Assembly: GCF_036588685.1 (NCBI RefSeq)
Contig: NC_086386.1
Span: 36,181,383-36,245,382, forward strand
DNA length: 64,000 nucleotides
Reading direction: 5' to 3'
Origin: Mytilus trossulus
Taxonomy: Eukaryota > Mollusca > Bivalvia > Mytilida > Mytilidae
Below the pieces are notes generated by a model. The model ran no database searches. It was not told the DNA's origin and saw only the letters and a program-made list of their open reading frames with translations. Positions 25,601 through 36,637 of the stretch are shown one piece after another. Position 1 is the stretch's first letter. Every line of letters starts with the position of its first letter. The position numbers and the translations under genes were made by a program.

Positions 25601-28224
25601 AAATTTGCAGTATACTCTTTCAGAGTAAATATTCCAACTTTACAAAATAGAAGTCTTGGTTAAAAGAAAGGTGGTCATATTTTATGTTGTCAAACTTGGC
25701 TACTGTAAAGTCAGTTGTCAATGCTGCATTTAACTGTTGCATTTTTCTATAAATATTGTAAAAACTGAAGTTTTTTTTATCTGTTTTTGTATTATTAATA
25801 ATTTTTATAAAACTATCACTATAAGGCTAACATATAGACTACTGTGAATTCATTATTATTCGTGGGATACCAATTTTCGTGGTTTTCGTGTGTACAGGTA
25901 AACCACGAATTTAGATGTTCAATGAATCACAAATTTTTTATTTGTTTTGAAACAGATTTTGACAAAACCCTGAAATCAAATATCCATGAAAATGCAAAAA
26001 TTCACCTATCCATGAAAATTGATACCCACGAAAACAAATGAATCCACAGTAACTGCAATAAATATTTCTTCATTTTCTCTAATATAAGGAGATGCTTGAT
26101 AGACACCATGCAATGAGACTGAAACAAAATGGCAAAAAAAAACCAAAAGACATCTTCTAGAACTGCAACCTCAATAACTAACCAAAAATTATTATCTTTT
26201 TTCACCCATCATCCATACATTTGTTTTTTAAAATTACCTTTCAAAAAAGATAAATACATATTTGTTTATGTAATACATGGATAATGTAGCTACATTTGTA
26301 AATTACCTAAAAAAATGTTGCTGGAATAAGTTATGGGTACTAGATGATTATCAACAAACAAATGTACAAATTCCAATAAAACTTAAATTAAAAAAAACAA
26401 ACAAAAAAAAACCCCAACAAATTAGACATAGCAAAATATTCTTCCAATTTTATCAGATTATTGCAGTGCTATAAAATACCAATTGTATATATTATATTTT
26501 ATTTTTTTATTTTGTAGCACTTAGTCCTGCAAAAAATCTTACAGATTTAACAACAAGTATGAAAATGACTGAATTAACAACACCATCTTGGAAAGATCTC
26601 ACTACACAGCAATATAGTTCTATAAAAACACCATTAACAAGTACTGTAGAGAAAACTTCACATTTACCAATGCCAGTGACATCACAAAATAGTCATGTGA
26701 CTTCTCATTCATTCACTCTTATGTCTTCTATGCCAGCAACTTCAGTCTCTCGGGAGGTCTTAACAGGTCCAACCAGAATCAAAATTAAAAGAAAACATGA
26801 AATCAGTGTAATAAGTGATACTAATCGTCAAAAAAGAAATTCAATTTTATACTTTGAGCAGGAAAACAAATTGGAAGATTTAGAAAATTCAGATTTCGCA
26901 CTTTCAAAAATGTCAACTGAAATGCCATTAAATTTAACAACAGTACAAAGAAATAATTCTGACAGCGGACATGAATCAACAGGATGTCCTGATACCTATA
27001 AGTGGTGCTCGTACACACCGATCGTTACTTTCCCTCAGTTTATATTTGGTACTCTAATGATCGTGATTGGATATCCCACATGCAATGTGATGACTTATAC
27101 ACTGTATTCTAAAATACTTGGACCAAAACCTCAGGTAATATTTAAATTTTTACTACCTTTTTTTCAAATTTAGCATGTAAGTATGAATTATCTACAGCTA
27201 TTAAAAATTTATTTTTTGTTTTCATCTTTATTATCAAAATCCATCTTTAAACATTAGCATAAATTGAAAATGAATATTAAATTATTCATCAATTAACTAT
27301 GTAATAATGTAAATAAATTCAATTTGTATTTAAAAGCATGGTATGTTAAAACTTAATTAATACAATATGCTAGAAAAAATTAAAGAAAAGAGATACATGA
27401 TTTGGTTCTTCCAAGAGAATTTGCAACAGTAGCAGAGTAAACCCATAAATCTTTACTGATAATATATTTAACATGAGTAAAGATATGGAGTCATTCGGTT
27501 ATGTATAGTACACAGTTGTGTTTAATACACACCTCCTTTTCATAACTCTTAAAAATTTGTGAAATAAAGTTGAGAAAAAACAATGTTGTTTAAAAAGTTA
27601 AAACAAATGCTAAAACAAAATGTTGTCTCATTTGCACCCACAACACATCTTCCCATATCTAAATAATTTTCTGTCAAAAGCATTTGATAGGAAGTTATTT
27701 AGATACAGGAAGATGTGTTGTGGGTGCCAATGAGACAACTCTCCATCCAAATCACAATTTATTTAACTAAACTATTATAAGTTAAGGTCACGTCTTCAAC
27801 ACAGAGCCTTGGCTCACACCAAACAGCATTGGCTATATAGGGCCCTTAAAACTTTAAAAATTACTGGTGTAAAACCATTCAAATGGAAAAACAACGGTTT
27901 ATATAAAAAAAGGAGAAACCTGAAATACTTTAGGGACTACAAAATTTTAGTTCAAACAGCTGAAAGGAGAAAATGTTATTTTTATTATATTATTTTCTAC
28001 AATTACAGGGTATGATGATGGGTTGGTTGACGGCCTCAGGGAGTCTGGCTCGTACGATAGGACCTATATTTGTTAGTCAAGTGTATAATGCATATGGACC
28101 TAGAGTGACTTTTGGTGCTATGATAATTATTGTATTTTTAGCCATTTTAATGTTATTAGCTGTATTTAAAAGACTCACCCCTTTTACTTTTACAGCAATG
28201 ATATCAAAAGGATCAAAAATGTAA
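16601..28224 (+). CDS. MFSD8: MFSD8 (CLN7) lysosomal major facilitator superfamily protein, complete
   Basis: Ten coding exons: 16601-16653, 19371-19527, 19807-20050, 20633-20746, 21564-21767, 22867-22966, 23639-10 (23629)-23763, 24098-24201, 26518-27134 and 28009-28224. All phases agree, giving 647 residues against about 518 in vertebrates; the excess is one luminal loop. Family-typical blocks occur in order: [94 protein letters not shown] and [11 protein letters not shown]. The N-terminus has an acidic dileucine signal (E5, L9, L10), as expected for sorting to lysosomes. MFSD8 proteins span the lysosomal membrane twelve times; human loss causes CLN7 neuronal ceroid lipofuscinosis, and a chloride-channel activity has been reported. 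Exons 5 and 8 each have tandemly duplicated acceptors. Exon 7 runs 23629-23763. Confidence 0.95.
17195..17430 (+). repeat. Repeat C copy
   Basis: Forward copy in MFSD8 intron 1, with AGAGCACCCGAGATCATCAC and TTTGTCTTTTGGTCTGTTTT. Confidence 0.7.
17875..18050. repeat. Possible retroelement fragment
   Basis: Less AT-rich than its surroundings, with CTTGGCGGGTGCAACTGCTG and CCCCTTCCGACGGACTATCA, which I recall as repetitive in mussel DNA. Only one copy is seen in this window. Confidence 0.35.
18297..18690. repeat. About 30-bp minisatellite split by a Repeat A insertion
   Basis: Units of CCAAAATATACCATGTGATT plus ACTAATCCGT occur about six times at 18297-18478 and again at 18619-18690. Between them lies a reverse Repeat A subtype 2 copy (18480-18617). 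Confidence 0.88.
19150..19167. repeat. 18-base G run
   Basis: A homopolymer of 18 G on the plus strand, about 200 bp before the MFSD8 exon 2 acceptor. Its length may be a sequencing artefact. Confidence 0.95.
19371..19527 (+). CDS. MFSD8: MFSD8 exon 2
   Basis: The acceptor is aaattgcag and the donor ATT|gtaagt, phase 0. It encodes the cytosolic end [11 protein letters not shown] and the first membrane helix, ending [10 protein letters not shown]. Confidence 0.93.
19807..20050 (+). CDS. MFSD8: MFSD8 exon 3
   Basis: Bounded by tgtatttcag and GCAG|gtaaga, phase 1. It encodes [20 protein letters not shown] and the following cytosolic loop ([18 protein letters not shown]), where MFS motif A normally lies, then [12 protein letters not shown]. 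Confidence 0.95.
20102..20181. repeat. 80-bp foldback in MFSD8 intron 3
   Basis: The outer arms GCACTTGTT and AACAAGTGC, and the inner arms GGAAGGTTGATTATCCA and TGGATAATTGACCTTCC, pair around a short loop. It begins about 50 bp after the exon 3 donor. Probably a tiny MITE. Confidence 0.7.
20633..20746 (+). CDS. MFSD8: MFSD8 exon 4
   Basis: Bounded by tctcttctag and CCAG|gtttgt, phase 1. It encodes [20 protein letters not shown] and ends FIIGP, as in vertebrate MFSD8. The donor is weaker than its neighbours. Confidence 0.94.
21294..21563 (+). repeat. Three extra tandem copies of the exon 5 splice acceptor, 90-bp unit
   Basis: Acceptors reading tatatttcag|TGATCCAG lie before 21294, 21384, 21474 and 21564 (the second to fourth share attatatttcag or atcatatttcag). 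Each unit is the first 76 or so bases of exon 5 plus about 14 bases of intron end. The copies differ at only a few sites. Ninety is divisible by three, so reading through adds 30 residues per unit. Copy 1 alone has an in-frame TGA within its exon part. Confidence 0.95.
21564..21767 (+). CDS. MFSD8: MFSD8 exon 5 (last acceptor)
   Basis: Using the fourth acceptor gives [20 protein letters not shown], then the helix [20 protein letters not shown] and KEHRVDN. This length nearly equals the vertebrate protein, so I take this acceptor as the reference. Using acceptors 2 or 3 would add 60 or 30 residues in frame. Leaves in phase 1. Confidence 0.9.
22661..22760 (-). repeat. Repeat C, reverse fragment
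   Basis: Contains AGATACCAGAGGGACAATCA and TTGACAATGCCATGGCTAAA, the reverse complement of the forward family end. It lies about 100 bp before the exon 6 acceptor. Confidence 0.7.
22867..22966 (+). CDS. MFSD8: MFSD8 exon 6
   Basis: Bounded by tttgttacag and GAAAC|gtaagt, phase 2. It encodes [18 protein letters not shown] and a hydrophobic helix ending FAVFET. Confidence 0.93.
23629..23763 (+). CDS. MFSD8: MFSD8 exon 7
   Basis: Bounded by tattacag and AAAAG|gtaagt, phase 2. It encodes [20 protein letters not shown] and [20 protein letters not shown], very close to the family block around TPLTMxMYAWT. Confidence 0.95.
23980..24097 (+). repeat. Two extra tandem copies of the exon 8 splice acceptor, 59-bp unit
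   Basis: Acceptors ending tttcag precede 23980, 24039 and 24098. Each unit is about 40 bases of exon start (NERYxLLGGFIM) plus 19 bases of intron end. Fifty-nine is not divisible by three. From either upstream acceptor the frame meets a stop inside the repeat (TGA or TAA), so only the third gives the full protein. Confidence 0.95.
24098..24201 (+). CDS. MFSD8: MFSD8 exon 8 (last acceptor)
   Basis: Uses the third of three acceptors. It reads [20 protein letters not shown], then [14 protein letters not shown], with donor GCAA|gtaagt, phase 1. YLPWG matches the family block that opens the large luminal loop. Confidence 0.93.
24220..25137. mobile_element. Inverted-repeat element of about 0.9 kb in MFSD8 intron 8
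   Basis: The left end (24228-24300) repeats CATTTGCGCC and CTTTCATTTGTGCC. The right end (25055-25137) carries the reverse complements GGCGCAAATGAAA, GGCGCAAAGGAAATGCC and TTGCGCAAAAGC. The ends are imperfect inverted repeats of about 65 bp with no ORF between them. It begins about 20 bp after the exon 8 donor. Confidence 0.65.
25271..25452. mobile_element. 182-bp MITE-like element with ACAGTGTAACCTGCC ends
   Basis: The left end ACAGTGTAACCTGCCTAATC and the right end GATTAGGCAGGTTACACTGT are perfect inverted repeats of 20 bases. The interior has no ORF. A related but decayed end lies near 10005. Confidence 0.8.
25840..26051. mobile_element. MITE-like element, TACTGTG(A/G)ATTCATT family, copy 1
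   Basis: The left end TACTGTGAATTCATTATTAT faces the right end AATGAATCCACAGTA, and inner pieces with TTTTCGTGG and CCACGAAAA also pair. It is 212 bp long and non-coding. Related copies lie at 34964, 55471 and, more distantly, 30699. Confidence 0.8.
26518..27134 (+). CDS. MFSD8: MFSD8 exon 9 with enlarged Ser/Thr-rich luminal loop
   Basis: Bounded by tttgtag and CCTCAG|gtaata, phase 0. The first two thirds encode a Thr/Ser-rich, poorly conserved stretch (for example [14 protein letters not shown]) with N-glycosylation sequons in KNLTDL, LNLTTV and NNSD. The conserved family part begins at [19 protein letters not shown] and runs to [12 protein letters not shown]. The loop is roughly 130 residues longer than in vertebrates. 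Confidence 0.94.
27617..27960. repeat. Inverted pair of Repeat A copies before MFSD8 exon 10
   Basis: A short forward end (27617-27661, TGTTGTCTCATTTGCACCCA) faces a long reverse subtype 1 copy (27700-27960, GGGTGCCAATGAGACAACTC then GAGCCTTGGCTCACACCAAA). The right edge is about 50 bp before the exon 10 acceptor. Confidence 0.8.
28009..28224 (+). CDS. MFSD8: MFSD8 exon 10, last coding exon
   Basis: Acceptor aattacag, 71 codons, then TAA. It encodes [32 protein letters not shown], the last helix and a short cytosolic tail ending KGSKM. Confidence 0.95.
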   Translation, partial: GMMMGWLTASGSLARTIGPIFVSQVYNAYGPRVTFGAMIIIVFLAILMLLAVFKRLTPFTFTAMISKGSKM

Positions 28225-29460
28225 AATCAAAATATCAATACATTTTTTGCAATTAGTTTCAACACTATTTTTTAAGTAGTTTAAACTAAAAAAAATTGTT
28301 GTGTGTTTGCCCCAGAACACAAATATTTGGAAGTGCATTTCTATTAGACAAAAAATGACATGTGTTATGCAATACTGGTAGTTTAAAAGAAACAACACAT
28401 TTTGAGTTATCTCCCATTAAGTGCAGAACAATTATTGTATTTATACCCCTTACAGAGACACTTGATAAAGAAAGTGTACTGGGCTTTATCCAATAAGAAT
28501 ATGCCATATATTATGGATTGTTGTTATCTACAAGTCCTCAGAGTTGATTATTTTGAATTTGAATGTTGATAGACAGTTATAACCACTTAAGATGGTGATA
28601 GAGCCAAGGTTGTTACACTTAAAAAAGGTTGATGTCTAAACCTTTTAGTCTCACCTCAGATGACAATGTGATTTTTGAGGTAAACACCCTATTAGCTATT
28701 TGTTATTTATATAGTATTAATAAATCAGTTATTATAATATGTTTAAATCTTTTATTGTAAAAGGATCTCTTTAAAACTTTATTGCTATAAAAATCACTCC
28801 TTGGTTTTGTCAAGTTAAGAAATAATTTTATTTTTAGTTAATGTTTGTTATTAAATCATAAAAAAATCCATGAATATTTAAAATTTTGCACTTTTAATTT
28901 TCATTAAAGATCTGTCATTGTGAAAATAGAAAAAAATATGCTGGTAATATTTAATTTAATATATAGAACAACTGCATTGTTGTTAATTAAAAAAACTGAA
29001 ATTAAATAGTTATGTACATTTCTTTTACGAAATAAAAATGTATTTGCATCACTGTTTCAGGGACGTATATAGATATCTATATAAGTCCTTGACTGTTTGT
29101 AGAATTCAACTTCCATGAGAAACATACACCAACATAAAGAGTTTAATGAAGGATATTTGTCCACACGAAGCTTCATATTTCTGCTATTATGTTTGAAAGT
29201 ATATAACTTAACAATGATGTTATTAGAATTCTGAAATCATGGTTAGTGAATCTCTTTTAAAGTGAAAAGTCAAACTGTTATTTTAATAACTTTAATCTTG
29301 TTGATACGGATTAAAAGTTGAGAATCATTAAATATTAATGTGCTATATAGCATACAATAAAATGCTTTACATTAAATTACATTTAAAAAAAATGTTGGCA
29401 TCGCTGAAAATTTCTGTATCAAAATAAGAGGAGTTGTACAATAAACACTGTTTAATTTAA
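28225..29460 (+). other. MFSD8: Probable MFSD8 3' untranslated region
   Basis: AT-rich, non-coding and free of the main dispersed repeats. AATAAA occurs at 29440-29445, and AATAAAAT occurs near 29030 and 29350. Which one is used cannot be told from sequence. Confidence 0.45.
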
Positions 29461-29512
29461 AAACATGTGTCTTAGAATGATTTATTTATGAAACTTTACT
29501 TTCCTAAATGAA

Positions 29513-29568
29513 AGAGAGAGAGAGAAAGTGAGAAAGGAAGAGGGATAGAAAGAGAGAGAGGAGTAGAC
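29513..29568. repeat. GA-rich microsatellite
   Basis: An interrupted run of GAGAGAGA and GAAAG units just past the candidate MFSD8 polyadenylation signal. Confidence 0.8.
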
Positions 29569-29698
29569 AGTCAAAAGAGATAAATGGTGCTTCTATTTTT
29601 TCGTTTACTGTGATAATCATGATTTTGTTTTAATGAAAATGACTTATGCAGTTAAATATTGATTTTATGTTTTCATTGTTATATTAGATTCTATACTA

Positions 29699-29806
29699 TT
29701 GATGTTATCATGAAATACATGCATATAATAAGATGTTATCATGAAATACATGCATATAATAATATTGATGTTATCATGAAATACATGCATATAATAATAT
29801 TGATGT
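29699..29806. repeat. Tandem repeat, three units of about 30-39 bp
   Basis: TGTTATCATGAAATACATGC followed by ATATAATAA is repeated three times, with units differing by a short ATATTGA insertion. Confidence 0.85.
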
Positions 29807-30439
29807 GTATTATGTTCTCCAAAAGTATATAGAAAGTAAAATCACAAAAATACTGAACTTGGAGGAAAATTAATTCAGAAAGTCCATAATCACATGGCAA
29901 AATCAAATAACAATTATCAAAAATGAATTGACAAGAACCGTCATATTCCTGACTTGGTACAGGCATTTTCAAATGTAGAAAATGGTGGATTAAACCTGGT
30001 TTTATAGTGCCAACCCTCTCACTTTGATAACAGTCTCATCAAATAAATTGTTCAACATTTAAATGGACTCTGATGACTAATTTGATAACTTTTGGGAGGG
30101 CTTTGTTTGGTTTATGAATAAAGCTTATTCTGGCTGACATATTCCAAACCTTGTTACCACCCAACCCCCACACACACACATATATTTATATGCCTCCTGT
30201 GTAAGGAACCTTTTCAGTGGTTTTATTTTGTTATATCTTAAAAGTTGCTTTTCACAAATGGGATGTAAGGTTCCATAGTATTTTTTAAAAGTCATTTAAA
30301 ATTTTAAAGCTGAACATTCAGTGTTTACTTTTAAATGTCATGTAACTTTTTTGTGTGGTTACATTTATTTTACTTCAATGTGACTTATTGAATAAGACTA
30401 GTATCACTAGTTTTGTACTTAGATGACCAACACGGCTGG

Positions 30440-30545
30440 TGCAATATGTGGAGCAGGGTCTGCTTATTCGTCCTGGAGCACCCGAGTCCTCAGATCACCC
30501 CTGGTTTTAGGTCGAGTCCATGTTGTTCAGTCAATGGTTTTTTAT
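30440..30545 (+). repeat. Repeat C fragment
   Basis: Contains CTGGAGCACCCGAGTCCTCA and ACCCCTGGTTTTAGGTCGAG, the left part of the family, then decays. Confidence 0.65.
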
Positions 30546-30698
30546 GTTCTGTTTATGTAAGAAATACAGTGGAAGGAAAAGATCCAATTTTCAAATACAT
30601 GTACCTTGGCAGTTGAAATCAAAGAAGAGAATGAGGAATAATAATTTGGTTACGTTTACATCAGTTTGTTTATTTTGATTTACCGGTATGAGGTTGAG

Positions 30699-30908
30699 TA
30701 CTGTAAATTCAGAATGTATTAGGATGTTTTTATTTTTGCAGAAAAATGTGACAGGCTTTTAATCGCAATACTTTCAAATCATGTTTTGAAATTATTTATA
30801 TCAATTAAACAGGATTTTTCTCAATATCGCAAAAATTAAAATCACATTTTAGTCTAAATTGACACCATTGCAATAATAAATGCATGCAATAATTTCTGAT
30901 TTACAGTA
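30699..30908. mobile_element. MITE-like element distantly related to the TACTGTG family
   Basis: TACTGTAAATTCAGAA at the left faces TTCTGATTTACAGTA at the right. The interior has paired pieces rich in A and T. It is 210 bp, the same length class as 25840-26051. Confidence 0.6.
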
Positions 30909-31052
30909 TATCCCTTTGGTATCTCATTTATGTATATCAAAACATGTTTTTGGTCTTTCTGCTTACAAATAACAAATCTTATGCAAGCATCAAATAACAT
31001 GTGTGTATAAAACTTCTGAAGAATGAATGAATGTTTTGGTATTATACAGACA

Positions 31053-31158
31053 ACAAATGGAAGTTTTTAACGACCTTGACTGGCTATACAGCCCTTGCAC
31101 GGTCGGCCCTGGCTTGCGCCTTTTTGGGCATTAAATAATTTATATTTTTACCATGTGG
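31053..31158. repeat. Repeat H copy 1
   Basis: Shares ACAAATGGAAGTTTTTAACG, ACCTTGACTGGCT and GGTCGGCCCTGGCTT with 36638-36745, down to TTTACCATGTGGTA. It has no ORF of interest. Confidence 0.8.
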
Positions 31159-31644
31159 TATTTTAAATAATTTATAATGATAAGAAAATTTAATAAAAGC
31201 AAAAAATTTAAAAAGCAAAAATTTAGATAAATAAATGAATAAAAAAAGTAAAATATTTAAGATTAAGTAAATAATAAAAGAATATAAAAATAAATATAAT
31301 AAAATAATATAGAAATAATTTTGTATAAAAATAAAAATAAAATAAAATAAAATATTATACAGAGAACCAATATCATGTTTATTGCACAGACTATGTAACT
31401 GTACACCACATGCAAACAATGTTCTCTATCCATCCATGTGCCTTGTAAGGATAACTCATTCCAACAGATTGCATGGAAATTGAAGACACTTTGAGTTGGT
31501 TGACCATTATGGATCATAACCATTTCACAAATGATATCAGATATGTTCCTTTGTCATAACTACAATCCCCTTCCCTTTCATTAATGTGACCTACGGAATT
31601 AAGACTATTTACCGGATTTGTTATCACATAAGCAACACAACAGG

Positions 31645-31862
31645 TGCCAAATGTGGAGCAGGATCTGCCTACCCTTCCCGAGCACCTGAGATCTCCCCTA
31701 GCTTTTAGTGGGGTTCATGTTGCTTAGTCTTAGTTTTCTATGTTGTGTTATGTGTACTATTGTTTGTCTGTTTGTCTTTTTCATTTGTAACTATGGCGTT
31801 GTCAGTTTATTTTGGATTTATGAGTTTGACTGTCCCTCAGGTATTTTTCGTCCCTCTTTTTT
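31645..31862 (+). repeat. Repeat C copy
   Basis: A well preserved copy with AGCACCTGAGATCTCCCCTA, TTTTCTATGTTGTGTTATGT and TATGAGTTTGACTGTCCCTC. Confidence 0.75.
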
Positions 31863-32179
31863 TTACACAGTTTTAGAAACTTATTAAGGATGTGCATACA
31901 TGAATGAATTAAAACTAAGTTCTAAATGTTTAAGGAGACATAATAAAACTTATTTCAATATTGCAATCTCAGTAAAGTTTTGTTATCCTGACAATATTCA
32001 TTTGTGAGCTCAAATTAAGTATGGTACTTTGTTATGAATTTTAAACATTTCTATTCCCTGATGAAATTATTCACTAAAGAAAAAGAATGGTAATCCAGCA
32101 GCAATTCAAATATCCGATAACAGTCGAAACCTATAGTAGACAAATAAGGGCTATTTATAGTAAGGCAGATAAAGTGCTT

Positions 32180-32345
32180 ACGCTTGTTTTTGGCCCCTAA
32201 TTCCTAAACTGTTGGTATAACCCCCACAATCAATCCCAACCTTCCTTTTGTGGTACTGAACCTTCTGGTAAAACATAGGGATCTATTCACTTAAACTAAA
32301 TTTATTGTCCGGAAACCAAATGTTTCCTCAGACGACACCATCATA
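32180..32345 (+). repeat. Repeat D internal fragment
   Basis: Contains TTTTTGGCCCCTAATTCCTA and AATCAATCCCAACCTTCCTT, matching the 160-bp internal unit of the element at 59458-61220 (about 60820-60970). Confidence 0.7.
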
Positions 32346-32399
32346 TAGCATTATACAAACCCAAACTATTTTTTTCTGTCGAATAAAAGGGACTAAAAA

Positions 32400-34963
32400 A
32401 ATACACAAACATTAAATAACATTTATTTCATTTCAAATCACAAATACATTAACAAACAAATTGAGTTACAATATCACATAACAATTAAATGAAGGCCTCA
32501 ACCACTAGTATCTTCTTTCGTTGTTGTCATGTGTCGTACAAACAATAATGTCTAAAGTTACTACATGATTAAATGGTGTAAATTTACCTTTCAAAAGGGA
32601 AGATGAAAACCCTGATTGGATAGAATCATGGACTAAAGGATAATCCATCTTAACACATTATAAAATCTGGAGATAATCATATATAACAGAAAAAAATTGA
32701 GATTACAGAAAAAAAATTAAATCATTGTCTGATCTACATTTAGTACATATATTGCAATCTTTTAAAATGGTGGCAGAAAGATGAATTTTAAAAGCAGAGT
32801 TAGGGGGAGGAGAGCCCTCCACCTCCCCCTATTGTGGGAAAAAAATGTTGATTTATGGAATCACTGAAGCATGACTGGAGCTGGTCCCCTCTTTGTCAAC
32901 CAGTAGGCCTTCCCTTATAAAATATGATAAATTCTGTCAGAAGCAATGTAATATTTCAACAATAGTGAAAAATAATTTTCATGAATAAAAAATATAATTT
33001 TATTCTAATATTGTATAAACAGTCTGTGTGTAAAAACATAAAGTCATGTTAAAGAATGTCATATCTTTTCCTCTGAATTCAGTGGCTTTAGATAATTTAC
33101 TTGTAATCAATAATTTTTGTTCCATACATTTCAATCAATCAAGACATTAAGTGTTGAAATGGTCCAAATGGAATAAACATGTATAGCATAAGTCTTTTCA
33201 ATAAAACCTTTCATCCAAAACTTAGCATCAGTCTTTTCAATAAAACCTTTCATCCATGTCTAATGCATTATGATAAAATGATACAAATTTATCTCACAAA
33301 TTGTACTTTGAAGCTCACACATAAAATGTCAAATGTCATGACAAAAACATGATTTAAGCTGCCTAATAACAGAACAATGTGTTGACCTTTGGCTATAGCT
33401 GGCTTCAGGGTGGCATCATCTACTTGCCTTCTAGCAGATGTCTGAATATCTGATGCAGTCTCAGATGAGGGATGTCAAATTAGAGACTATTTCAAAGTTT
33501 GTGAGACTTTTTATAATACAAAGCTCTCATGGACAATAACTACCTTTACAATACACAACAAGATGAGCAATTAGGTAACATATATCTGACCAAAGCATAA
33601 GCATATTAACCCTATTACCCTCAAAATAGAGGTTTTACAATTAAGATGAAGCACATACAAAGAAAAGAAGAAGCATAAGACTTTCAAGTCTTATAAGTAA
33701 AAAGATATTTCCTGTGTCTATTACTCTTGTGTATTTAAAGAATTAAATTGCTAGAACAGTATTTATCAAAGTCAAGAAAGCCATAAAGTTTTAAAATATG
33801 ATACATGTATAACTAAAAGAATCCCCCATAAGAACCGTTAATATCTAATACCCTTGCTTCCTTAAATGATTAAAAGTAATACTTATGATTTGCACCAAAA
33901 TGAAAAAAAGAAATAGCTTTATAAATCGATAAAAAAGAAAAAAAGACAAATCTGAGCATATTTTATAAAATAATTTTCATGAAATTTTGTTCTCTTTAGA
34001 ATTATGATCTGCAGTGGCTGAGAACACACAACATTTTACACATGTACATTATATATAAAGTGCATTCTTATAAGGTTAATGTTCAACAGGAAGGACTCAC
34101 AGACAGACATTAGGCTGTCGTAAGCTAGCCTAGTGTTGCCATATTAGTGTTAAATTCAAAATAATTTCATCTAAGAATTGAATGCTTCTTTTTGACCGAA
34201 GATCATTCTAAAAATGTGCGCACATTCAAAGATTTAAAAACCCTATGAAATTTCAAAAAGAAGCATTCAATACTTATAATTACTTTTTCTATCAAGTTTT
34301 TATTTAATTTTACCTGTGCACTTAATTGGGGGACATTGTGTCATCACGGATGTTAAACTTCATTGTGTAATGAATGGCAATTTCAGAAGGACGTGATATT
34401 GCTGTTAGCCAATCAAAATAATATAACATAATGAAACATACATGCAATGTAACTATTATAGAATGCACTTGTAAGATGCACAGATTGTTATTGATACAAA
34501 TAAGAAAATATTTTAACACCCAATCAATTGTAAAGCAGAACACTGCTATTTTATGTCAAATATATCTATTGGTCAATCTTCTTATATACACCGGGTAAGA
34601 GAGGGCACTATATATAGCTATATAGCTATAAATTGAAATTCTCATTTCAATTATATCACAACACTTTATATAACAAATATATATTCATACAATAGCATTA
34701 CAAAAAAAACAAATAAAACAATAACGATGTAAATATTCAATAAATATATAATGTTTTATGTACAAACAATGATTTATAAATTTTTTAAATTCGTTAACAA
34801 ATTCACTGGTATAGATTCAAATACTTGCAGAAACTATAATGTTATTCACAGCTGATATGAAAGTATGAACATTATTATTTATCAATATGTGTTGAAATAC
34901 TAGCACATACAGATTTTTCTCAAAACTGCTGTACAAATATTTTTTTTTTAAAAACAAACATGA
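32400..34963. other. Long stretch without a gene
   Basis: AT-rich sequence, poor in the dispersed repeats found elsewhere. A short direct repeat (TTTTCAATAAAACCTTTCAT at about 33195 and 33235) is the only notable structure. It might include the distal 3' UTR of the minus-strand gene, but nothing proves this. Confidence 0.35.
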
Positions 34964-35150
34964 TACTGTGGATTCATTATTATTCTTGGAATACCTATTT
35001 TTGTGGATTTTGTAGGTATGTGTTAACGACGTACTTAGATGTTTAACATTTCTATAGGCTTGTATGATGACCAGGGCAAAACCATGACAATAAAATATCC
35101 ACGAAAATGCAAGTTTTCCTCAATCTTAGATAATGCAAGAATCCACATTA
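34964..35150. mobile_element. MITE-like element, TACTGTG family, copy 2
   Basis: TACTGTGGATTCATTATTAT at the left, with AAGAATCCACATTA at the right. The internal ATATCCACGAAAATGCAAG matches the layout of copy 1. The right end has decayed. Confidence 0.7.
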
Positions 35151-36637
35151 AATAAAATCAATAAGGGCACATAGTACCAATTTATCAATTTTCTTTGAAT
35201 CCTATCACGAAAAGATATTTTAAACGTGTGATTTTTGGTACAAATAATTCAGTTGCTACAAGAAAGTTAACCAATTTGTTGACACCGGGAATGATTTTAA
35301 ATAGTATATTATACCAATCAAAACAGTATTGCAATACTCATGTATTATATATGCTTGCATTAGTTTTTTTCTTGTACAATGCCATCATCTATAGTATATG
35401 TAGCAAAAAAACAAACTTTTCAAGACTACCAGAAAAACCTGGAAATGATTGTCAAAAATAAAGTGATATTTCAAAATGACTGTTTGTCAACAGATCTTAT
35501 TTTTGTACTACTGTAATTCACCATGCTATGAAAAATATATATATCGACTATCTGATCACAAAAATCTTTCATGTTTACTTCAAGAAATAAATGACTTTTA
35601 TTGTCATTGGAACCACAGTATTGTTTCCTTCTATTTCCATCAATTCAACACTATTATAATCTAGGTTAACCCGAACAAACATGGAATCCAATAAAAAAAA
35701 AACTTAAACTATCTCTATACAAAATATAAGCATGAAGAGAAATTTAATATAATTTGTTTTTGTATATACATAAATACATATCAGGCTTGAAAATACCAGT
35801 AATAATTTTCTATATATGCTCTGTTTAAATATTACTAGAAAAAAACTAATAAAAAACACATTTGTGGAATTCATTTGAATTTGATGAAAATCTAATTGAC
35901 ATGTTATATGTAAATGGGAAAAAAGGTTTTATATTTCAATTTCCTGAATCAGTCTTTTTGGTATTAAAAAACTTGCCATTCTAGAAGCAAAAGAATTTGG
36001 TAATTTTGATGTTCGTACCCTAAAATGAAAATAGACTTACATCATTGGTTGATATGACATTGTTTAGGAAACAGCATTTGCCAATCACAATGTATTGTTA
36101 AACCGGTACCGTTAAACCCTTTGGAAAAAAATACCCAGGTTCTGAAATAATGAATAGCACTCCGTAATTGTATAAAAATTAATAATTGCTTTTGAAATAA
36201 ATAAATAATAATAAACATTGAGAATCTCACTGACAAACCAGGTGGGGAATGGAAATGCAAAAATGTAAATATTTGTAAATATATTAAATTTTTGAGCAAT
36301 TCTGTAAAGGCACATAACAAAAGGTGCACTGATTTAAATAATATGGAATGCCTAGTATTGGTAGAGACAAAATTCTAATTATAGATTGAATTAAATCTGA
36401 ATCATAAACTTGGACCTCTAAACCAAGCATGTGACCTTCAAAAACAGTTTTGAGAAGATAAAAGGAATTTACAACAAAATTTTGTATAGTTTTTGGCATT
36501 ATTAGAGTGACCATCAGTCCGATTGAAAATTTTGACTGAATGACAATAAAACACAGAAAACCTAACTATACAACACAAATACTATAATCAACAGTTGAAT
36601 CCATATGCACAACTTTAATTTTGTTTCCTCTTGACCT

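Noticed and set aside
31084..31523. Two long minus-strand open frames of 111 and 86 codons
   Set aside because: Almost pure Phe/Tyr/Ile/Leu from AT-rich low-complexity DNA, with no splice support.
35195..35461. 88-codon plus-strand frame with one hydrophobic stretch
   Set aside because: No splice sites, no family motif, AT-rich residue mix; probably chance.
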